Shown here piece after piece: positions 45,549 to 54,310 of a stretch of 64,000 nt of DNA. Made by a program: the position numbers and the translations under genes. The notes under the pieces were generated by a model, which worked only from the letters and a program-made list of their open reading frames with translations, had not been told where the DNA came from and did no database searches. Origin of the DNA: Halalkalibacter nanhaiisediminis (GTDB lineage Bacteria > Bacillota > Bacilli > Bacillales > Bacillaceae_D). The DNA lies in the NCBI RefSeq assembly GCF_007830185.1, contig NZ_VLKZ01000002.1, positions 372,001-436,000 on the forward strand, in the 5' to 3' direction. Each line of letters begins with the position of its first letter. The stretch's first letter is position 1.

Positions 45549-45646
45549 TCTTTCCCCTCCCTATTTTGGTCATATGAGGATGCACACATGCTACAAGCTT
45601 ACATATTAATAAATTAAGAATCGATATAAGAAACGGAGGGATTATT

Positions 45647-46081
45647 GTGTCTGATAAAGAATCATGGTCTAAAAAGCTACCACAAAGATATCATGACGCA
45701 CTTAAATCTATAGATGATTTCTTTACACAAACGTATGAGCAAATACAAACGAATCCACTATTCCTTCCTCCAATTCCTATTCGAATTAGGGAGGAAAAAG
45801 ATTTATGGATTGCTGAGGCAGAGCTTCCTGGAATCGACAAAAAACAAATTAACCTAGATATATATCGGCAATCCATTCGTATACAAGTCAAACACACAGA
45901 ACAAACAGAAATAATCGATCAAGAAAAAAAGGTTACGGAGTGGCACGGTCAAACACAAGTTAGACAACGCGTCATTCCCGTTCCCTTTCTTATCAATGAA
46001 CAAAGTGTAAAAGCTACGTATAAAAATGGATTACTAAGAATTGTGATTCCTAATAAACATAAGAATATATCAATTGAGTAA
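45647..46081 (+). CDS. Hsp20/alpha-crystallin family small heat-shock protein
   Basis: Begins at a GTG 7 bases after GGAGGG. The alpha-crystallin domain starts near residue 50: DLWIAEAELPGIDKKQINLDI, split at two blocks, then RQRVIPVPFLINEQSVKATYKNGLLRIVIPNK with the NGLLRI motif and the downstream I-x-I-like VIPN. An N-terminal hydrophobic arm (FFTQTYEQI) precedes it. 144 aa. As ATP-independent holdase it protects unfolding proteins. The yppG-like gene is right behind (14 bases), so both form one operon. Confidence 0.9.
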   Translation: MSDKESWSKKLPQRYHDALKSIDDFFTQTYEQIQTNPLFLPPIPIRIREEKDLWIAEAELPGIDKKQINLDIYRQSIRIQVKHTEQTEIIDQEKKVTEWHGQTQVRQRVIPVPFLINEQSVKATYKNGLLRIVIPNKHKNISIE

Positions 46082-46095
46082 GGAGGGTCTTAAAC

Positions 46096-46449
46096 ATGTT
46101 TCCACCACGTTCCCAAAGACCATGGGCACAACATACAAACCATTACCAGAACTATCCTCAACCACACAATCCAATGCAGTACCAATACCCTACTCGTCCC
46201 TCGCAAATGAGTAGATATACACATCCCGAGCAACAAAGAATGAACATTCCTCCGTATCAAATGGGATATAGACAAAAGAAGCCCTCGATGATTAAGTCGG
46301 CATTCATAGGGGAAAACGGAACCTTTGATGTCGGGCGAACGTTTCAAACCGTTGATCGCGTAATGAAAACCTATAACCAAGTTACACCAATTGTTAAACA
46401 AGTGACTCCTTTTGTAAAACAAGTAACCAGTCTCTTTGGTAGAAGATAA
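46096..46449 (+). CDS. yppG: YppG-like protein
   Basis: A low-complexity N-terminal half rich in Pro, Gln, Tyr and His (HYQNYPQPHNPMQYQYPT). The C-terminal segment is MIKSAFIGENGTFDVGRTF then VKQVTPFVKQVTSLF, the hallmark of the YppG family. 117 aa. AAGGAGGG precedes the ATG and overlaps the end of the Hsp20 gene's stop region. Spore-coat-like composition suggests a structural role, which is inference. It ends 5 bases from the convergent second selenoprotein gene. Confidence 0.82.
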   Translation: MFPPRSQRPWAQHTNHYQNYPQPHNPMQYQYPTRPSQMSRYTHPEQQRMNIPPYQMGYRQKKPSMIKSAFIGENGTFDVGRTFQTVDRVMKTYNQVTPIVKQVTPFVKQVTSLFGRR

Positions 46450-46454
46450 GCAGA

Positions 46455-46769
46455 TCAAGTGATTGCGTTTTTCAATTGCTGCGCATAGGCTAGTGTTTGA
46501 CTTTGGTTAATTAATTTTAGTCCTTGCGACTGAACATAATCAATTTTTACAAATTGACCAATTTCGTCACTAGCCTTCTTATCATATATGAAAGTAAAAC
46601 CTTCAATATAAGCATGTTTATCATCTTTCCTCGGCTCATCCAGAGCGAGGTCATACTCAATCATCGTACTTCATTCATATGTATCAACAGCACGAATGCG
46701 AATCGTACGATGATCAAGTTTTAATTGATTGAAATAACTAAGAGCATGTTCTGTGACGATCACTTCCAT
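46455..46769 (-). CDS. Predicted HesB-like selenoprotein 2 (in-frame TGA read as Sec)
   Basis: From ATG 46769 (9 bases after AAAGGAG; another ATG at 46775 is too close) the frame is open for 32 codons and meets TGA at 46671-46673. It then continues for 71 codons to the stop at 46455. With Sec the product is 104 aa: IRIRAVDTYEUSTMIEYDLALDEP around U33, seen in two blocks, then FTFIYDKKASDEIGQFVKIDY. It shares the LALDEP stretch and length before Sec with selenoprotein 1 and has a HesB-like beta pattern, but no C-terminal Cys pair. The same SECIS-like hairpin lies 28 bases after the TGA. Automatic calling keeps only a 69-codon fragment from 46664. Confidence 0.8.
46630..46649 (-). promoter_or_regulatory. 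SECIS-like hairpin of selenoprotein 2
   Basis: CTCGCTC-TGGAT-GAGCCGAG on the minus strand pairs over 7 bp with one bulged C. Loop and inner stem are identical to those in selenoprotein 1. The loop begins 28 bases after the TGA. Confidence 0.7.
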
Positions 46770-46864
46770 TAACATCTACTCCTTTCCTATCATTTAATTA
46801 CAGTGTAGCAGATTTCTTGACGGCACACAGTAAACAATACAGTCACTCTACCTGCATAAAGAGT

Positions 46865-46904
46865 GAAGAAGGTTGATTCGTTATATTGAATCATTCTTCT
46901 TTCA
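46865..46904. terminator. Terminator of the MFS transporter gene
   Basis: GAAGAAGGTTGATTC pairs imperfectly with GAATCATTCTTCTTTC around 8 bases, directly after the transporter stop on the minus strand. Confidence 0.65.
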
Positions 46905-46909
46905 TTTAT

Positions 46910-48070
46910 TTATAAAAACATTTCACTATTAAGATGCACAAACCTTTTATAAATCATGAGGCTGACTGCCCCAACTAGTGCACAAATTCCGAGTACTACA
47001 TAAAATGTAGATAAATGCGCTGTTTCAATCATATAGCCCCCAAATAAGGAACCAATAATTCCAGATAAACCAAAGAAAGTCGTAATAAATAACACGTGCC
47101 CTGTCGCTTGCAAATGCTCAGGTACTAACTTACTGACATAATGAAATGAAGCGATGTAGAACAAACCAAATGACAGACCATGCGTCAATTGGAGAGGTAA
47201 AATAAACCACGGATTCGTCAGTAACCCCATTAAAAACCAACGGCCTGCATAAATAAGAGCTGCAATCATCACAAAAGTAAGTGGCGACCAGTTTTTAAAC
47301 CAACGATAGCTTGTTGCAAAAACCAAAGCTTCAGCCGTCACACCAATAAACCATGCCCAACCAATCATAGCTTCAGGTCCACCTAGTTCAACGATATAAA
47401 TACCAAGATATGTATCGTTCGCTCTATGTGTAACGGAAATCAACGTAACACATATTAAAAAAAGGATTAAATTAGGGTTAGCCCCAAGCCTCAGTGCACT
47501 TAATACCGTCACAGGCTTATTTACTCCTGGAACATCATGAATAGCAAAAGCTACCAAAAGAGCTATTACCGCCATGAATAACACTGGCAGCATAATATTC
47601 TCGACACCGATCCACGTTAATATATATCCAGTAATTAAAGATGTCACAGCAAATCCTATTGATCCCCACATTCGAATGCGCCCAAAGCTAATACGGTATT
47701 TAATCGCTGTCTTTTGAGAAAGTGAATCTCCTAAGGCAGTTATTGGCGATAAAAAGATAAATAAAATAAACATCATGATAAAATACCCTGCAAATGCATT
47801 AACAAACAGGAATACAGTCACTGATATAATAAAACCAACTAGGGCAATTAATAACATTCTTCTTATCGACTTGTACTTGTCACTCCAGTAACCCCAAAGT
47901 GGTTGAGCGAGTATCGTTGCAAATGGTCCAATTGCCATCAGCATTCCAACTTGCGCACCCGTTAATCCTTGGCTTTGATAGAAAACAGGAAGGTAACTCG
48001 CAATAATCGTCATTGTCGAATACGCAAAAAAAAGATACACCATTAAGCTATGCAAAGAACGGTTATCCAT
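46910..48070 (-). CDS. MFS transporter (MFS_1-like, YwbF/nucleoside-symporter type)
   Basis: Twelve membrane segments in 386 aa. The first cytoplasmic loop, PLWGYWSDKYKSIRRML (about 59-75), is the MFS motif A. RISFGRIRMWGSIGFAV (about 129-145) is typical of the MFS_1-like/LacY-related group that includes sugar and nucleoside symporters and YwbF. The C-terminal half has LPLQLTHGLSFGLFYIASFHYV. Substrate cannot be predicted. It stands alone with its own terminator. Confidence 0.88.
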   Translation of the reverse strand: MDNRSLHSLMVYLFFAYSTMTIIASYLPVFYQSQGLTGAQVGMLMAIGPFATILAQPLWGYWSDKYKSIRRMLLIALVGFIISVTVFLFVNAFAGYFIMMFILFIFLSPITALGDSLSQKTAIKYRISFGRIRMWGSIGFAVTSLITGYILTWIGVENIMLPVLFMAVIALLVAFAIHDVPGVNKPVTVLSALRLGANPNLILFLICVTLISVTHRANDTYLGIYIVELGGPEAMIGWAWFIGVTAEALVFATSYRWFKNWSPLTFVMIAALIYAGRWFLMGLLTNPWFILPLQLTHGLSFGLFYIASFHYVSKLVPEHLQATGHVLFITTFFGLSGIIGSLFGGYMIETAHLSTFYVVLGICALVGAVSLMIYKRFVHLNSEMFL

Positions 48071-48292
48071 GTATGCCCCCTTTCATCATAAGAAACACAT
48101 TATTTTTCAAGCTCTTTAATAGAGTGAACGTTTCCGTTACCCTTTACTTATTCAAAAAAAGAAGAAAAACAGTGCTCTCCTTAATCTTAGAAATCTGTGC
48201 GATTACGTTCACCTCACAACCTCACTGATCTTAGACAAGGAATACACTATTTTTCTCTTATTTCATTTCTTTACCATTTATTTATTCTACTT

Positions 48293-49510
48293 TTACAGCA
48301 ATCCTTCTTGCTCAAAAAGATAATCATAAGGGATATCGAGAAATAAAAATAAGTTATCGGAAATAGGGTACGAATACGTCCTGATACGCTCATCACGTTC
48401 AATATCTGTATACAAGTCAGAGAGTATCCCCTTCTTTTCAATATTCATTCGAACAATGTTTTCTAGAAAATACGGCCGCCAACTCCAATTTTTAAACCGA
48501 CCCTCTTCTAATAAAACCCACTTTTTCTCTAAGTCCTTTTCAGCATTTGACGATTGTTGAAATCCATCAGCATTGCACACATATACCCGGAACGCATACT
48601 CATCACAATTACGTGCGACTTTCATAATCATTTCATCATATGTATCTTCTGAATGGATCGTTTTCATCGCCATTTTAAGACGAGCGTTCATTTCGTTTAT
48701 TAATGTCAATTGAGCTTCCATTTTCTTACGTTCGAACACGATAAAATGTTGAAAATCCTTTTTCATCTTATCTAAGCAGCACGTAGCATCTACAAATTCT
48801 GGTTTTGGAGGCTGCAAGTAAACACCCTGATAATAACGACCACCATTACGCCAAGCATAATTCAACTGATTAAAATTAGAAATCCCTTCGAACAAAAGAG
48901 TTGCTCCAATTTTTCTAGAAAGCATGGATAAAGAGTTATGAACCTCGCGGTAGAGATGAGGGAGCGCGTCATCTTCCATAAACGCAACGTCGACTTTAAC
49001 AATATTTGGCTTCAACGTTGCAATTCGGTCTAAATTGCTACCTGCTTGCCCGACACCATCAATCGCAATGCGAATACCTAGGCTTTGAAGGTACGTAAAG
49101 AAGTGCTTATACTCACTTACTTGTTCAATAATATCGCTTTCCTTTAACTCTAAAACAATATGTCGGTACACTAAACCTTGATCTTTAAAACTTTCAAGCC
49201 GACTTAAAAATGTTTCCCCATTATCCTTTAACAAAAGAGCCGCATCATAGTTAAAAAACAGAATGGCAGACTGATCTGTCTCTATAAAAGCATTTAAAGC
49301 TCGCTGTTGGATATGATCATCTAATTCTAATCTATATTCATCTGGTATTGTCTTATCCTCAAAAAACCAATCAAGTCTTTGCGGACCCTCATCTGTTTGC
49401 ATTCTGGCAACCACTTCATAGCCAACAACCAGCTGGTTATCAGCACTTACAATTGGTTGAAAATAAGGTGTCACATTATCTTTATTCATCATGACGTCTA
49501 AAGGATCCAT
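48293..49510 (-). CDS. ykuI: EAL-domain protein YkuI
   Basis: A cyclic-di-GMP-binding EAL domain (about residues 10-240) with PYFQPIV, the signature residue changed to YEVVAR instead of EALLR, ELKESDI, IDGVGQAGSN and VKVDVAF. A helical linker leads to a C-terminal PAS/PDC-like sensor domain (about 275-405). This equals the structure of B. subtilis YkuI, which binds c-di-GMP with little or no phosphodiesterase activity. 405 aa. It probably serves as a c-di-GMP effector in secreted-polysaccharide control. Confidence 0.9.
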   Translation of the reverse strand: MDPLDVMMNKDNVTPYFQPIVSADNQLVVGYEVVARMQTDEGPQRLDWFFEDKTIPDEYRLELDDHIQQRALNAFIETDQSAILFFNYDAALLLKDNGETFLSRLESFKDQGLVYRHIVLELKESDIIEQVSEYKHFFTYLQSLGIRIAIDGVGQAGSNLDRIATLKPNIVKVDVAFMEDDALPHLYREVHNSLSMLSRKIGATLLFEGISNFNQLNYAWRNGGRYYQGVYLQPPKPEFVDATCCLDKMKKDFQHFIVFERKKMEAQLTLINEMNARLKMAMKTIHSEDTYDEMIMKVARNCDEYAFRVYVCNADGFQQSSNAEKDLEKKWVLLEEGRFKNWSWRPYFLENIVRMNIEKKGILSDLYTDIERDERIRTYSYPISDNLFLFLDIPYDYLFEQEGLL

Positions 49511-49723
49511 TGTCCAACCTCCTACCTAAAAAAACCGATAACCTCAAGAAGAGTGAAGACATCTCTTTGGATACCATCATTTCATTTTTTCTTCTTATCC
49601 ATTACTTATTATACCATAGCTTCTAAAATTGCGTGAGTTGTGACATCAACTTGCTTTTTTAATGAGACATTAATCCTAGATAAATAACGGCTAATTGCCT
49701 TTGAACGTAAAGAGTAAACAAAA

Positions 49724-49749
49724 AAGAGCAGATAGGATTGTCTGCTCTT
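49724..49749. terminator. Terminator of metA
   Basis: AAGAGCAGA and TCTGCTCTT form a 9-bp stem around 8 bases, next to the metA stop on the minus strand, followed by TTTTTTGTTT. Confidence 0.8.
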
Positions 49750-49754
49750 CTGTC

Positions 49755-50663
49755 TTATTTCAAATGAAAAGGTGTTTCTTGGTAGACGTAATAATTCAAC
49801 CAATTAGAAAAAAGTAAATTTGAATGTGCTCTCCAACGTAATTTAGGCTGTTTTTTATCATTATTATAAGGGAAATAATTTTCAGGTAAAGCGATATCTA
49901 GACCCTTACTAATATCTCTTTCATATTCCTCTTGAAGGGTACAGGTATCATATTCAGAATGACCTGTAACAAAGATCTGTTTTCCGTTCTTAGATGCAAC
50001 GATATAGACCCCTGCTTCGTCAGATATACTTAACACTTCGAGGTCAGCGACTTGTTCAATTTCTTCTTGTTTTACTTCCGTATAACGGGAGTGTGGGGCA
50101 AGAAATTCATCATCAAAACCACGTAATAATTTTACGTTTTGTTTTTCGATCGTATGAGAAAAAACACCAAACTTTTTCTCTTCTAGAAGATGCTTGTTAA
50201 TTCCATAATGATGGTACAGGCCTGCTAGGGCACCCCAACAAATATGAAGAGTGGATGTGACGTTATCAATACTCCAATCCATAATCCATTGTAGCTCTTC
50301 CCAATAATCTACATCTTCATATTGAAGCTTTTCAATTGGGGCTCCTGTAATAATCATACCGTCAAACTTTTGCGTTTTAATCTCATCAATTGTTTTATAA
50401 AATGATTGCAAATGCTCGTGAGATGTATTCTTTGATACATGCGTGTTTGGGTATAAAAAAGAAACTTCTACTTGTAACGGCGAGTTCCCGAGTAAACGTA
50501 ATAATTGAGTTTCTGTTGTTTCCTTGACAGGCATTAAATTTAGAATAACAATCTTTAAGGGTCGAATGTCTTGAGAATATGCTCGACTCTCATCCATAAC
50601 AAAGATATTCTCTGCATTTAACACCTCTTTAGCAGGCAGTTGATCAGGGATTTTAATTGGCAT
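49755..50663 (-). CDS. metA: Homoserine O-acetyltransferase MetA
   Basis: Activates homoserine for methionine synthesis. Catalytic Cys is C142 in HICWGALAG; the His/Glu pair lies in VTGHSEYD and the following helix. Residue 111 is Glu (GAPIEKLQ); Glu at this site is reported to favour acetyl-CoA, Gly succinyl-CoA, so acetylation is expected. 302 aa. GGAG lies upstream. The S-box riboswitch that controls metA in B. subtilis is not visible in the 175 bases before the ATG. Confidence 0.95.
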   Translation of the reverse strand: MPIKIPDQLPAKEVLNAENIFVMDESRAYSQDIRPLKIVILNLMPVKETTETQLLRLLGNSPLQVEVSFLYPNTHVSKNTSHEHLQSFYKTIDEIKTQKFDGMIITGAPIEKLQYEDVDYWEELQWIMDWSIDNVTSTLHICWGALAGLYHHYGINKHLLEEKKFGVFSHTIEKQNVKLLRGFDDEFLAPHSRYTEVKQEEIEQVADLEVLSISDEAGVYIVASKNGKQIFVTGHSEYDTCTLQEEYERDISKGLDIALPENYFPYNNDKKQPKLRWRAHSNLLFSNWLNYYVYQETPFHLK

Positions 50664-50838
50664 AGCAACATAAACTCCTTTACAATTAGTTCAAATTCAT
50701 TTGTATGTTATCGTAGTTATACATAAATACTACATTAGAATTCTTTTAATAAATTAAAACGACGTAACATTTCGATAATTTAACTTATCATGAAAATAAA
50801 TTTTTAGCAATTATATTACATAAGAAAGGATGTTTTTT

Positions 50839-51498
50839 ATGCAAATTCGTTTAGAATGGTCGTATCATTTACTTAAAAGAAAACAAACGTATTTTATGAA
50901 ATCAGAATGGATGAGTGTGGAAGAATCATTAGCATTAGTCGCTGACTTAGAAAAGACAGGACGTTTAAAGGAAGTTGTCTTTTTAGATCAAGAAGATTCG
51001 ACATGGACAAAAAAAGAATTACTGCGGTTCTTAAAACAACTGGAATCAGAGCCTCATAATGTCAAAGCGTATGTAGATGGTGGCTATGATCTTTCATCTA
51101 AGAAAGCAGGCATCGGAATCGCCATCTACTTTCAACAAAATCATAAAAGCTGGCGTGTGAGATTTAATGACCAGCTAGAGTTACTTCAAGACAATAATGA
51201 AGCTGAGTACGCTGCCTTGTATCGTCTTATTCAACAGCTAGAGACAATTGGTATGCATCATCAACCAATCACCGTTTATATGGACTCGATGGTTGTTGTC
51301 AATCAAGCATCAGGAGAGTGGCCATGTCTTGAAGACCATTACATCCGCTGGCTAAACAGAATAGATGAACTTGCTAGAGTGCTCGGACTAACTCTTCAGT
51401 ATGAATTAATTGATAGAAACGCAAATAAAGAAGCTGATCAACTAGCCACGCAAGCTCTAAAAGGTGTAGAGATTGAAAGTAAAATAGAGCGAGCATAA
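50839..51498 (+). CDS. RNase HI-like protein (YpeP type)
   Basis: The C-terminal ~140 residues are an RNase HI fold with the acidic residues in AYVDGGYD (~77-84), NNEAEYAAL, VYMDSMVVVNQ and RNANKEADQLA. The N-terminal ~70 residues are a separate small domain (MSVEESLALVADLEKTGRLKE), as in B. subtilis YpeP/YpdQ. It may cleave RNA in RNA-DNA hybrids; activity is not proved for this subgroup. ATG 50839 is 8 bases after AAAGGA. 219 aa. Confidence 0.85.
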   Translation: MQIRLEWSYHLLKRKQTYFMKSEWMSVEESLALVADLEKTGRLKEVVFLDQEDSTWTKKELLRFLKQLESEPHNVKAYVDGGYDLSSKKAGIGIAIYFQQNHKSWRVRFNDQLELLQDNNEAEYAALYRLIQQLETIGMHHQPITVYMDSMVVVNQASGEWPCLEDHYIRWLNRIDELARVLGLTLQYELIDRNANKEADQLATQALKGVEIESKIERA

Positions 51499-51521
51499 GC
51501 GAAGTATACTCTTGAAGTATC

Positions 51522-51554
51522 AACAAAGAGCGACCTTATGAGTCGCTCTTTGTT
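51522..51554. terminator. Bidirectional terminator between RNase H-like and PHP genes
   Basis: AACAAAGAGCGAC and GTCGCTCTTTGTT form a 13-bp perfect stem around 7 bases; it overlaps the stop codon of the PHP gene at 51536. Confidence 0.85.
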
Positions 51555-52402
51555 TGTTTTTCTATCATTTCACTAGCTAATGCATTACTTAATCTCGTTA
51601 TACCAAGTGGCTGTGGAACCCTTCCATAGTCTTCGTGATGGAAGTCAGATCCTCCTGTACGTAGAAGTGTTTTTTGCTGATTCAATTCGATTTGATCACA
51701 AAGCGATTCAAAACGTTTGATAGCTTCTTCATTATGATCGCGATGATAGATTTCAATTCCATCTAATCCTAATTCATGAACCCACTCTACAATATCTTGA
51801 TCAAAATCGTAGTAAACAGGATGAGCAACAATAGCTAGTCCACCCGTTTGATGAATCCAATCAATTGCCTCTTTCACAGTCATCTCTTTTGACTTTTCGA
51901 CGTAACAAGGTTTTCCCTCTGCTAAAAACCGATCGAATGCTTCTGCTACCGTTTCCACGTAGCCCCCTTCAATTAACGCTTTTGCTACATGAGGTCTACC
52001 AACACTTCCACCGTCAACATGCTTTAACACACTCTCAGGTGATAATTTGACACCAACGAGATCAAACTTTTCGATCATCGTATCTAATCGTTCTCTTCTT
52101 AGCTCTTTTTGTGTACTCAGAAACTCTCGTAACTCTTTATTTTTCCAATCGAATCCATATCCTAATATATGAACACTTTTGCCTTTATGCTTTGTTGAGA
52201 ATTCAATTCCCGGTATTACTTTTATACCTAGCTCCTTGCCTGCAAGTAGAGCTTCTTCAATGCCATCAACAGTATCATGATCGGTCAAAGCGACGATTTC
52301 TAATCCATTCTCCTTACATTTACGCATCAACTCAGAAGGGGAATATCCCCCATCTGATGCCGTAGAGTGCATATGAAGATCACTATTTTTTTGAGAATTC
52401 AT
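51536..52402 (-). CDS. PHP-domain phosphatase (TrpH/RNase AM-like)
   Basis: A trinuclear-metal phosphoesterase. The PHP motifs are LHMHSTASDG (about 9-18), ALTDHDTVDG (about 38-47), IPGIEFST, GRPHVAKAL, VAHPVYY and a final GSDFHHED. Relatives hydrolyse 3',5'-nucleoside bisphosphates or trim RNA 5' ends. 288 aa is normal. Five bases separate it from the upstream lipoprotein-like gene, so both form an operon. Confidence 0.9.
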   Translation of the reverse strand: MNSQKNSDLHMHSTASDGGYSPSELMRKCKENGLEIVALTDHDTVDGIEEALLAGKELGIKVIPGIEFSTKHKGKSVHILGYGFDWKNKELREFLSTQKELRRERLDTMIEKFDLVGVKLSPESVLKHVDGGSVGRPHVAKALIEGGYVETVAEAFDRFLAEGKPCYVEKSKEMTVKEAIDWIHQTGGLAIVAHPVYYDFDQDIVEWVHELGLDGIEIYHRDHNEEAIKRFESLCDQIELNQQKTLLRTGGSDFHHEDYGRVPQPLGITRLSNALASEMIEKQTKSDS

Positions 52403-52407
52403 TTATG

Positions 52408-52884
52408 TCATTCCTTTTCAACTGATACGTCCCAAATTACTTGACCTGTTCGTAAATGATCTGTATAAACAAGCTCATAATTGGTGCCAACTGGGACAGA
52501 AAAAGCGACTTCACCACGATTCGATCTCCCTGGATGAAGTTGTCCACCAAGAATACCCTTCGTATCCACATACGATACATGACTATGCGCGAATCCTTCT
52601 TGATCGACCATTGTCAGTTTATACGTTGAGAACTCATAAACAGTATCACGAACATTCATTAATGTTAAGTCTACAATAACAATTTGATTTCCTTCTTCCC
52701 TTGTATCTGGCTCAATTCGAACATCATTTAATGTTATTTCAAGACCATTCACTTCTCTTGACTGTTCATTATCTCCAAATGATAAAGCCTTCTGTGAATT
52801 TGGTTTGTTAAAATTTTGATAGCCTACAAGTAATACAAGGCCTAAACATAAAGTAAGTAAGATTAAAATTTTCCCCTTCATCAT
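52408..52884 (-). CDS. Membrane-anchored DUF4352-like protein
   Basis: A signal anchor (ILILLTLCLGLVLLVGY) is followed by an Ig-like extracellular domain with EITLNDVRIEP, NQIVIVDLTLMNV, GEVAFSVP and ELVYTDHLRTGQVIWDV. This is the pattern of DUF4352. There is no lipobox Cys. ATG 52884 is 7 bases after GAGGAG; 159 aa. Cotranscribed with the PHP phosphatase. Role unknown. Confidence 0.75.
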   Translation of the reverse strand: MMKGKILILLTLCLGLVLLVGYQNFNKPNSQKALSFGDNEQSREVNGLEITLNDVRIEPDTREEGNQIVIVDLTLMNVRDTVYEFSTYKLTMVDQEGFAHSHVSYVDTKGILGGQLHPGRSNRGEVAFSVPVGTNYELVYTDHLRTGQVIWDVSVEKE

Positions 52885-52979
52885 TGTCTCTCTCCTCAAT
52901 AGGTGTGTTCTTTGTTTGTTTTTTCTAAGTTGACACTCATATTAAGCTACGATTCACGGAGAAATTATATGTCAACTTT

Positions 52980-53804
52980 TCACTTCCACCATGAATCAAA
53001 AATAGTCACTGGTAGCTGACGTTTATGCTCCGTTTGTATATAACGAGCTTCAATTTTTTCAACAATTGTTGGTTCTACTTCCTTGCCTTCCAAATAATCA
53101 TCAAGCTGCTCATAGGTCATCCCTAATGCCAATTCATCTGGTAGCCCAGGTTTGTCATCTTCTAAATCAGCCGTTGGGACTTTTGTATACAGATGCTCTG
53201 GTGCATTAAGTTCAATAAGTATGGCTCTTCCTTGACGTTTAGTCAGACCAAATAAAGGAGCGATATCACATGCCCCGTCACCATGCTTCGTAAAAAAGCC
53301 AGTAATCGCTTCTGCTGCATGATCTGTTCCAATGACTAAACAACCGTAATGTGCAGCAAGGTCATACTGAGCCTTCATTCTTTCACGAGCCTTTGTATTT
53401 CCTTTGTTAAAATTCGATAAATGCTCTCCTGTTGCTGCTTCAAAAGCTTGTACTGACGCATCAACAGCTGCTTTAATATTTACTGTTAGTGCCTTTGATG
53501 GTTCAATAAAAGTCACGGCATCCATTGCATCTTGCTCATCTGCCTGCTCACCATAAGGAAGCCTAACAGCAAAAAAAGTGACTTTCTTATTCGTTGCTTC
53601 TTCATTTATTTCATTAATAGCCATTTGAGTTAATTTCCCAGCAAGGGTTGAATCTTGTCCTCCTGAAATTCCAAGTACATAACCATTTGCACCCGTATAA
53701 AGTAAATACTCTTTCAAGAAATTGACACGTCTACGAATTTCAGTTTTGGGATCAATTTTAGACTGGGCTTGTAAGTCAGCAATAATCGTACTTTGCATAG
53801 TCAT
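52980..53804 (-). CDS. nadE: NH3-dependent NAD+ synthetase
   Basis: Amidates nicotinic-acid adenine dinucleotide in the last step of NAD synthesis. The PP-loop SGGQDST is at about residues 46-52; [22 protein letters not shown] and LTKRQGRA, recognisable in blocks, bind the substrate. 274 aa equals the ammonia-dependent form; no glutaminase domain. AGGAGG lies near the ATG. Essential in most bacteria. Confidence 0.97.
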   Translation of the reverse strand: MTMQSTIIADLQAQSKIDPKTEIRRRVNFLKEYLLYTGANGYVLGISGGQDSTLAGKLTQMAINEINEEATNKKVTFFAVRLPYGEQADEQDAMDAVTFIEPSKALTVNIKAAVDASVQAFEAATGEHLSNFNKGNTKARERMKAQYDLAAHYGCLVIGTDHAAEAITGFFTKHGDGACDIAPLFGLTKRQGRAILIELNAPEHLYTKVPTADLEDDKPGLPDELALGMTYEQLDDYLEGKEVEPTIVEKIEARYIQTEHKRQLPVTIFDSWWK

Positions 53805-53860
53805 TTTGTCATCCTCCTAAAAATTGTTTAAGTAACTCTATTATAGCAAGTTTTTTATCC

Positions 53861-54169
53861 TTATTGGTAGGATTCACCAAGTTGAACAAGTTGGTTTTCT
53901 TTTCCCTCTCTTTTTAAAATAAAACGTTGTCTCTCGCCTAATAAATCAAAATGAGGATACTCCGCTCTGTGATGAATCCATTCTTCCTTCAGTCCATATT
54001 GCTCGCCCCACTTTACAAGCTTTTCTATATCGACACAAGCTACTTTTGTCACAGTTGTGCAGTCTGGAAAACGCTCATCAATCCAAAAGTGAGTCAAAAA
54101 TGCAATTTCACCCGCATTTGCTTGTTGTTTCCATTCACTGAGCTGTTGTTTCGTAATGCCAAACGCCAT
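53861..54169 (-). CDS. Hypothetical protein, YneQ-like
   Basis: A 102-residue soluble protein with FLTHFWIDERFPDC (about 24-37), VACVDIEKLVKWG and YPHFDLLGERQ. These look like the conserved blocks of Bacillus YneQ. The Cys pair (C37, C45) and the HFDLLG end are the most distinct. The ATG at 54169 follows AGGTG by 6 bases; the frame begins at 54178 with GTG. Other yne genes (yneR, yneP, tlp) are elsewhere in this window, giving weak support. Confidence 0.65.
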   Translation of the reverse strand: MAFGITKQQLSEWKQQANAGEIAFLTHFWIDERFPDCTTVTKVACVDIEKLVKWGEQYGLKEEWIHHRAEYPHFDLLGERQRFILKREGKENQLVQLGESYQ

Positions 54170-54265
54170 TTCAATCACCTATTTTCAACATATCTATAAA
54201 TTATAGCACAAGATAAGAAAAATTCGATTGACGACGATTGTAACTAATGAATACACATAAAAAAT

Positions 54266-54299
54266 CCCGAAATAAGGACAACACTCACCTTATTTCGGG
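54266..54299. terminator. Terminator of the MetX-like gene
   Basis: CCCGAAATAAGG and CCTTATTTCGGG form a perfect 12-bp stem around 10 bases. On the minus strand the stem is followed by a T-run. Confidence 0.85.
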
Positions 54300-54310
54300 G
54301 GACGTTTCAT

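Noticed and set aside
44462-46673. Reading the two TGA codons as nonsense mutations (pseudogenes)
   Set aside because: Both genes are otherwise intact with ribosome binding sites. The TGAs fall at homologous codons, and both share a hairpin at SECIS distance. Pseudogenes in this window (integrase, sspH copy) look different, with several lesions.
49609-49803. 64-codon minus-strand frame downstream of metA
   Set aside because: It overlaps the metA end and runs through the metA terminator, with no ribosome binding site.
50664-50838. S-box riboswitch upstream of metA
   Set aside because: The characteristic core sequence was looked for on the minus strand and not found.
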